36,880 nucleotides of DNA from Seison nebaliae (taxonomy: Eukaryota; Rotifera; Pararotatoria; Seisonacea; Seisonidae), in assembly GCA_023231475.1 (NCBI GenBank), contig JALJEE010002443.1:1-36880 (forward strand), in the 5' to 3' direction. The position numbers were made by a program, and so were the translations under genes. Below the pieces are notes generated by a model. That model saw nothing but the letters and a program-made list of their open reading frames with translations. It was not told the origin of the DNA and did not search any database. Below are positions 29,883-36,880 of the stretch, piece after piece. The stretch's first letter is position 1, and each line of letters starts with the position of its first letter.

Positions 29883-32855
29883 TCAAGTGGAAAAGAAAGT
29901 TATCCAAACTCTCAAACAGACAACGATAAAGCTAATAATTGTGGAAAATCACTTGAGATGAATTCGGTTTTGTTTGCATTCGTCTTTTTAAAGAATCCAC
30001 TTATCCTTATGGTTTAATATTCCTATGTTTGCTTTCTCCAATCATACTTGAGATTGGAGCGTAAATATGAATTAGAGAATTCTTTTTCATTTTGGATCGG
30101 TGAAAAGGAGAAACTTTCCATCGCGTCACTAAATACGATATCGTTCGTTCGATTCACAACATACCTATCTATTTGCATTCTCATTTCTCATTCCTCCATC
30201 ACTAATGTCTAATGTTTCCATATTTGATGTTGCCTTCTAGCAGAAATTGAATAACTTCAAAAATTAATATTACTTATTCTTCAAACTGTTTATTAGAAAA
30301 ACATTGAAACATTCCTCATTTAATCATTTTTATTACATTTCAAGTAGAGTCATTCCACTCCTCACAAATTTGTTTAGTAATTTTTCCTTATTTTATCAAT
30401 AAATTTTAATTAGAGAACTTTATTGATAATCGTTAATTCATTTCTCTAATTCCTTTCTCTCACTTTTTCTCTTTCAAACAATCCTCTTTTCTTCCAGTCA
30501 CCAATGTCTCTCAACATTCGAGTAGTGCGGATGATTCGAATGAGAGCGACCAAACTGACTGATTATTCTATGAACTACAATGTCTTGATAGAATTACCCA
30601 CTCGAAATCAATTTTCATTCTCTCCTCTACCCTCTAGGCGTCATGTACTAGATGGAATTGTCCGTTTATCTAATGCAGCTTATACTCATTCACTTCTCCC
30701 ATATATTCCTCTCATTTAGAGAAAATAGAAGTAGTACAACAATTCCCAAATAATATATGGAGTTTAATCGAATACGTCTCCACTATACCTATTGTACTCT
30801 AAACTTACACATTTCTTCAGGTATACCAAACACTGTGCATTGGTATGCGTGTGTGTGTTGGTGTATATTTGTGTATGATAGTCCGTTAGGATGTTGCAAG
30901 AAAGTAAAAGTAGGAAGAAAGTACTTGAAACAGAAGGAATAAAATTATTTTAATTATTCTCCAAATTTAAATGGATCCATTTAATAATATCAGAAAAATA
31001 GAAGAGGTATCGTTATCGATTGGAATGAGAAATATTTTTGGGGAGTGATGAAGATACCCGAAGAAGAATAGGAAATTCCTCTCCAACTTTCAATTCTCGT
31101 AATCGATTCCGTAATCGACCTGTTGTCATCGCAACAGGGTACGGAAGGTTCGCACTATCATCAAGAGAAGTGAGAATGTAACAGATCTGTACTAGTCTCA
31201 TATCATAAATCATGGAGGAACTCCTGTCGTTACTCATCAAACTCAAGTGGTCGACAAACGAAACAAATGTCGAAAGAATCGAGAGAAGTGAAGTAAGGAA
31301 TAAATGAAATAATCTAAAAACAATTAACTTCGTCATATTGAGTTTGACGTCAAGTGGACAAGCTACTTTTATCTTTCCCTTTTTTTTCATTAAAAATATT
31401 TTTGTTGTTCTTTTTTCTTGATCCTTTCTCCTTTCACATATTCGTCCGTTTATCGTGTTGTCGTCGTGCCAAAATGACAGACCAGTTTCTCACATACCTC
31501 CATCGAACGTCTTCTAGAGAGATGTTCAATCAACTTCAACATATTTTCCTCATCGAACAAAAGACCTCCGACAAAAAGTTGGAGTTGGACGACGAAAACT
31601 TTCTGTACCTTAACACCGTTGAGTGTCTCTTTAGACACAACCATAAATACTTCTTATTACTAGTAATGATCGACGAAAGAATTTACCCAATAGGTTCCTT
31701 CTTCTTTCTCGTTTCCGCTCATTAGACGAATCTAATTCCACTTGAAATGGATTTACTTTAAATAGAAATCGGACAAAAATAAACAATAATTCTTCTTCAT
31801 GTTATTTTTACTTTTCTCTACCAATAATATTCGGAAAAAAAGAGATGACGATTATTCCTTGTACGACGATGATTAGTTAATGATTAAAAGGAAATTATTT
31901 ATCGAAATGAATTGGCAACAAATCGCTTAATCGCCAAAACAATGGAAATCGTTCAGGGAGAATCTTCCTGCTTTTTTTTATTGAACGTGCAGATTAGAAT
32001 TAATCATTCTTTTTCTCGATCATGATTACGATTAATTGCAGAAGGAAAGTAACCACAACAGAAACAGCGGGTAACTGGATCAAGAGAAGGTACTTGAAGT
32101 ATTTATTCAATTTACATTAATTCGCTCAACAACTTTTGGATGAGACGAGGAGGACACGAAAAGGATGGAGGAGGAGGATGCCTCGTAAGAAAGAAAAAGT
32201 ACGTAGAATAATTAGGATAAGGGACTGAAGAAGACAAGTGGGGATGAATTGGGAAGGAAAATAGATAGTTAGATAGATCGTTAGTTAGTTCGAATGGTAG
32301 GACGTTACGAATCAGTTTGCACACAAATCAATCTTCCAACGAATCAGGAGAGAGCTCCTCCAAAACCAGGAGAGAAAGAGAAATGAATTAATTAGAAGAA
32401 AAGAAAGAAAACTATTTTTATTAAAATAAGCTACTCCAAATAAAACAGTAATTGTAGATTAAATAACCGATTGATAGAGAAATTAATAGATATGCGCATC
32501 GCACTATCCTATTGGAATCTCACATCAAATGGTGAGAGCGAGAAAGAATGCACATATTGTCCAAGTGATGCGAAGCAGAAATAAAGTTGACTCTTTTCAT
32601 CTCACATCTTCTATTATTATTAACAACATCTCATCTTCTTCCATTACGTCTCCTCCTTTAAGTAATAGGAGACGGGAATGAATTGGATGAAAGATGGGAA
32701 CGATGCAGGTGAAATACGATGTAATGTTTTTCCTCATCATACTGACGATTGTCGGTGAGGAGAATAAATCTATTAACGACAGTTACTTACATGAGATAGT
32801 TTACAGGAATGGCAATTGAAGTGGAAGGAAAAAGATGGAAGAATATTCCACTTGA
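29883..32855. promoter_or_regulatory. five exact CCACTTGA/TCAAGTGG sites (NK2 consensus)
   Basis: TCAAGTGG at 29883-29890, 31243-31250 and 31350-31357; CCACTTGA at 31738-31745 and 32848-32855. This matches the binding preference of NK2-class homeodomains (core CACTTG). Chance expectation at this base composition is about 0.1 in 7 kb by hand estimate. Their place upstream of an NK2.1 gene suggests autoregulation, which is inference. Confidence 0.5.
31013..31336 (-). CDS. doubtful small secreted protein
   Basis: From the ATG at 31336 the frame reads MTKLIVFRLFHLFLTSLLSI, a signal-peptide-like start, followed by about 85 residues of mixed composition to a stop at 31013. The frame is open a little upstream, with no conserved motif, no Cys pattern and no dibasic processing series. 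An overlapping antisense ORF cluster (31354-31725 +) reduces confidence. It may be a small secreted protein or chance; no splice signal was confirmed. Confidence 0.22.
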   Translation of the reverse strand: MTKLIVFRLFHLFLTSLLSILSTFVSFVDHLSLMSNDRSSSMIYDMRLVQICYILTSLDDSANLPYPVAMTTGRLRNRLRELKVGEEFPILLRVSSSLPKNISHSNR

Positions 32856-33163
32856 AATTGATTCTTTTACTTGACATTCAATTTATATTCTGTTTTGGTG
32901 AATGATGGGATTTACATTCTGCACTTCGTCACTTTTCCTATTTACATACCAGATACATTACTGACGAAATACCCTCACAATTGCATAATGGCAGTGCGAG
33001 ATTCTTCTAATTATTTCATTACTGAACGATCATCTCAACTCCATTGGCTATCCAACTCCCCACCTCTTTGTCAACACGACAACTCGTTCCAAGAGAATAT
33101 TTAACAGATTGCCTACGTAATGGGAAAATGTGGAATGCAAACAAATTATTAGACGAGTATCAG

Positions 33164-33261
33164 CTATAATTGCTATAATTCCAATATGGATTCTTGTATA
33201 TTTTACTACATCATCTCCCAGTCACTTACTTGCAATCGCCCTATAATTATAGCAATTATAG
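33164..33261. repeat. inverted repeat, 17-bp perfect arms
   Basis: CTATAATTGCTATAATT at 33164-33180 is the exact reverse complement of AATTATAGCAATTATAG at 33245-33261, with a 64-bp spacer. The right arm sits in its own hairpin, CCTATAATT-ATAGC-AATTATAGG (33240-33262). It could be a structured RNA, a cis-regulatory dyad or the ends of a tiny non-autonomous element; no target-site duplication was established. Confidence 0.65.
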
Positions 33262-36200
33262 GATCATAATTCGTGGAAAGTAAAACTCTTAATTTTTTCT
33301 TTCAGACTTTTCTTTTTTTTCAATTTGATTTAATCACAATTTCTCCTTCTCTAATTATCTTCCAACTATTCCTCTCATATCCACTACACATATCCTTCTA
33401 TTTATACCATCAGACAATATCAGTGGACGATTATGGGGTGGTATTTTTACAAGTTTTCTTGATTGACCAATTTAACTTCGTTATTCTCTCTACAGGATTG
33501 GCTGACTGATTGGCACTTGATGTATATGAATACATCGAGTACTTTGCCATGTGGTAATTTAGTGAATTTTATTAACTCAACTCAATATGACTATTGGCTT
33601 CACGTCGACGTGGTTGAGGTGAATTAAAAATTTTTTTTTCTTACTATCTGGACTTTGCTTCCATCTAACGAACGGCTTCACTTCACTACACTGTCAATAT
33701 TGATACGAACAAAGCTCACTCACAAATTACCATGTCCATTTATCTTCAAAGTCAAGCAATGTGACTTGAAGTGCATAACTCCCAATTTGTACGGGAGTTA
33801 ACGAAAATTTTCTCCTTTCCTTTATTTCTTTATCAGCTGCTAACTAACCGGACACTTAACGAATATTCTCACACGCACGACAGATAAGAAAGTAGATAAT
33901 AAAATATTTTTTTGTTTATTTTCATAACGTTTCTCTCGGAAACTTCTCAAAAAAGAAATTATCGAAATCTAACCATCAGTGTTCGTTCGTTGTTGCAGTT
34001 GCGATTCGATTGGAGTTGTATGATAGCAGTCGCTTGGTTGTTGAGATAAGTCGAATTCGGTACATTCGATTGCTGAATCACTCAGGTTGCATGGTGACGT
34101 CATTTGTGTTTCTGTTCTTTCTAAATTTTCATTCTTTTCTACCATTTTTTTTGATGAAATTTCAAAAAATTAATTTTATGGATTTATTGAATTGATCGTT
34201 TTTTTTAATGAAATATCACAGTTCCAATATTTTATATATTGGAATAAACTCAATTTATCGATTGGATACGTATTTAGATGCTGATCATCACATATCATCG
34301 AAAAGAAAGTGTGAAAATTGGGAAGGATGACAATTAATGAGCGATCAACACTTATCTTACCAGACTGTTGTGAAGTACTTGAAAAAAGAATTGGGAAGAT
34401 TCTAAAGTCTGACCAAGGTGTTAACTGCCCAACGAATTCTGATGAATTTCATGATGAGAATAACTCGACTTTTCCCAAATTCAATTCTACAATTATGAAA
34501 CATAATGGATGGAATTTCTATCTATTCTTCTTTCCCAATTTTCTCAGTTTTTATGAGATGAAATTAAACGAGTGAAAAAGAATGTCGTAACGACTGAGAG
34601 TAAAAGATTGATATTTGTAAACAGATCGCCAACTAATTTCCTATAAACTTCCTACTCCTCTTGAAATGGGAGGAATATGAAGGAGAATAGAATAGAAAAC
34701 AGAAAGATGATTGGAATAATAGGGAACTGTTCCAATGGGAGAAGAAAGGAATATTTTAGAATAAGACATCCGCTTCTTTATTCGTCTTTATGTTCGCACA
34801 AAAGAATCGAATAAATGAAAAGAAGAGAGGAATGAAAATTCCAACAATAATCGAACTAGTCAAATGATAAATTATTTGTAAGCAAATCGAATACAATAGC
34901 TATTCTAATTAAGTCTTGAATTAATATTACATCTTCCTTTCTTTATCTTTGTCTCCGCGCCCACTGCATGCACAATCACTCGGACTTTTCTCTTCATGGA
35001 GAAATTTATTAATAAAATTCACTACATCTTTCATTCAATTTCCTTTCAAGAATTTCATTCATTCAATTGAAAATAATTCAAAGTTCACATAATTCAATTT
35101 CTGATTAAAATTATTCAAATATTGAACTAAATTTTGTGAAGTCAAAAGATCTTTATTTACTAAATATCCAAAACGATTTTCTTTAATGAAAAGAAAAAGT
35201 AACGAAAGAAACTTTTATTCAGTAATTATTCACATTCTTTCATTTACCATATCCTACATATATTGTTAGGGCAAAGAATATGCAACAGAAAAATAGAGAA
35301 ATATTATGTTCTTCCTTTTTGTTCTACTGTTCTGTTTCACTGCTGTGATTACGTGAAAGAAAACAGAAGAAAAACAGTAGTTTAGTTAGTTTGAATTTCA
35401 GATATGTGTTTCCATTCCATTCGGAATGAAAGAGCCAATGAAATACTGAGATTGATGTCACGCACAACTAATTTCATTTGATGATGTCTGTTTTCAAGTG
35501 CCTGTTTTATTAATCAGCAGCTGTTGAATAAATAATTACGATAGTGCAACTCATCGAATTGTACGAATGCATTCCTCTCTTAACAAAAGATTTCCATTTG
35601 TTTTCTATTTTTCTTTCCATTAATAATCCGTTTTTAACCAAAAATAATTTAAGGAAACCGAAAACAAAAATTCGAATTATTTATTACAAGAATGAATTAT
35701 AAAAACTGAAAATGTGAACTGAAATTTTAAAACTTTTGGGCGTTTTAAGAAATTTTTTGTAAGATTATTGATCACTTCGTAAATATCAACAAACGGAGAT
35801 AAAGAACGAAACTTTTTTGAGTATTTCAAAATTGTTATAACCATTGATCGTATGCGATCAATTTAGCGGCGAATGTATTATGTCTGTTTAAATTAATTCT
35901 GTAAATTGAACTTCGATATTTTTTTGAATTCAGAAATCACCCATGAATAAATACGATTAAACTATCCTTCTATCGAATATATTAATTTATCAAAAAAAAA
36001 ATAATTCAAACTACAATAATAAACTTGATAATGTTATTTGATAATGATACTGAATATTGATATGATTTTAAACTGATATATCAAATTGACAACGAAATTG
36101 TAATATATAATACTATAATAGGATCAGATAAATAGCTTTCAATTTTCAAATAAATTTCCTAATTTCGTCAAAATTATTATATGAAATCGTATAAATGCTA

Positions 36201-36654
36201 CAATAATCATATAACACGTCAGAGAATTATAAGAAATATATTTCTGTCTTACAATTGTTTACCGATATAAAATTGAATTTGATTAACAATTAACATTTGT
36301 AAGAAAAGTAGACGATATTTTCGAATAATATTTTCTTAGCAATTTCTTAAATTTTCAAAATTATTGAATTATTATATGTTATGTTTTCAAAAAATTGTTG
36401 AACGTCGAAATAGAAAATATTTTTTGAAAGTCAATGGATAATTAATAGGCAGAAAGTGCAATAAAGAAGTAATCTGAAGTTTTGATAAAAGAAAAATGAT
36501 AGATTTAAGCCTAAGTATTTAAATTAAGATATTTTTATGAATAATTGGTGGATGGATTGGATATTTTAATATGAGTGAATGAATGAATATTGGCTTTGTA
36601 AATAAAATAAATTTAAGAGTTTTCCACCAGAATTTTTTTTAATCTTCAATCCCA

Positions 36655-36880
36655 ATGCCGCGTCTGGGAAGAAGCCCAAAAAGTCGTGGAATCCAACCAG
36701 ATAAATCTTCAAGATTTAATTTTATTGAACAAAACACGTATCATGAGACAACGGTAAATGAAACTCCTGTAACCAAGTCTCCATTCACCAATAGACAATC
36801 TACAAATTTAAGTACTCCGAGAAGAAAAGAGAGTAGTCGATCTCAAATAACTTTCCCATCATCTCCTGATGTCCCACACA
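36655..36880 (+). CDS. Ser/Thr-Pro-rich protein, N-terminal part (cut by window end)
   Basis: ATG at 36655 (MPRLGRSPKSRGIQ) opens a frame that stays open for 75 codons to the end of the window. It is basic and disordered with repeated minimal kinase sites (RSPKSR, ETPVTKSP, STPRRK, SSPD), as often seen in CDK-regulated nuclear or cytoskeletal proteins. No domain is visible and no family is recognised. Codon use and composition are more protein-like than the AT-rich DNA just upstream, which may hold its promoter. Confidence 0.5.
   Translation, partial: MPRLGRSPKSRGIQPDKSSRFNFIEQNTYHETTVNETPVTKSPFTNRQSTNLSTPRRKESSRSQITFPSSPDVPH

Larger units (their letters stand above)
29649..36654. other. 7-kb gene-poor region upstream of the homeobox gene
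   Basis: The longest non-coding stretch in the window, in contrast to gaps of 1-1800 bp elsewhere. Probably the cis-regulatory domain of the NK2.1 gene, and the likely place of its missing 5' exon. It contains a purine run (29754-29787), five exact NK2-type sites, a long inverted repeat (33164-33261) and a CACGTCGACGTG palindrome at 33601-33612. Two small ORFs near 31013-31725 are listed as doubtful. From about 35600 the sequence is very AT-rich. Confidence 0.6.

Noticed and set aside
31354-31725. Plus-strand 123-aa ORF overlapping minus-strand ORFs
   Set aside because: Second half looks protein-like, but both strands are open, there is no domain, and the N-terminal part is low-complexity; left unannotated.
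30504-34575. Scattered plus-strand ORFs of 60-85 aa (30504, 30757, 32871, 33273, 34010, 34318)
   Set aside because: Short, no signal peptide or domain, within the gene-poor regulatory region; consistent with chance.
1-36880. tRNA genes, retroelements, DNA transposons
   Set aside because: No B-box-like GGTTCGAATCC motif, reverse transcriptase, integrase or transposase signature, nor long terminal repeats, were noticed by eye.

Overview
This is a gene-dense, AT-rich stretch of an invertebrate nuclear genome. Gene content is animal: an EPAC-type Rap exchange factor, a Smaug RNA-binding protein, a dihydroceramide desaturase, a lamin B receptor/C14-sterol reductase, ZFPL1, Ly6 proteins and an NK2.1-class homeodomain protein. 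Most introns are 44-60 nt. The lineage is not settled. A small MSP-like protein recalls nematodes. The lamin B receptor argues against Caenorhabditis-type nematodes (from memory) and would fit mites or another ecdysozoan. No virus, transposon, CRISPR array or tRNA gene was recognised.

Layout. 1-520: AT-rich flank with ACGT-core motifs and a TATA box. 520-3848 (+): a small hydrophobic ORF, ZFPL1 (five exons), and an unrecognised single-pass membrane protein. 3857-9231 (-): EPAC/RAPGEF3-4 (13 exons, about 1586 aa), meeting the membrane-protein gene tail to tail. 10506-13796 (-): Smaug/SAMD4 (four exons). 15557-16802 (-): DEGS desaturase (four exons). 17263-20187 (+): a possible secreted-peptide exon pair, then a 601-aa protein with two Ly6 domains joined by a Pro/Gln repeat. 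20189-22958 (-): a cluster of two basic C-terminally anchored membrane proteins, a tiny ORF and an MSP-like protein, possibly one functional group. 23239-26385 (-): lamin B receptor whose Tudor exons are separated from the reductase exons by a 1.26-kb intron holding a Ly6 gene and a coiled-coil ORF on the other strand. 26932-29648 (-): the large last exon of an NKX2-1/scarecrow/ceh-24 gene. About 7 kb of mostly non-coding DNA lies upstream of it and carries five exact NK2-type sites. 36655-36880 (+): the start of a Ser/Thr-Pro-rich protein running off the window.

The strongest genome-level signal is in the introns. In the 38 introns I could place, with reading phase checked and often supported by homology, 36 have a donor beginning GTT and only two begin GTA. 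This differs from the usual GTA/GTG start and suggests a lineage-specific change in 5' splice-site recognition. All gene models were made by hand translation; gene names rest on remembered family sequences, not on a search.
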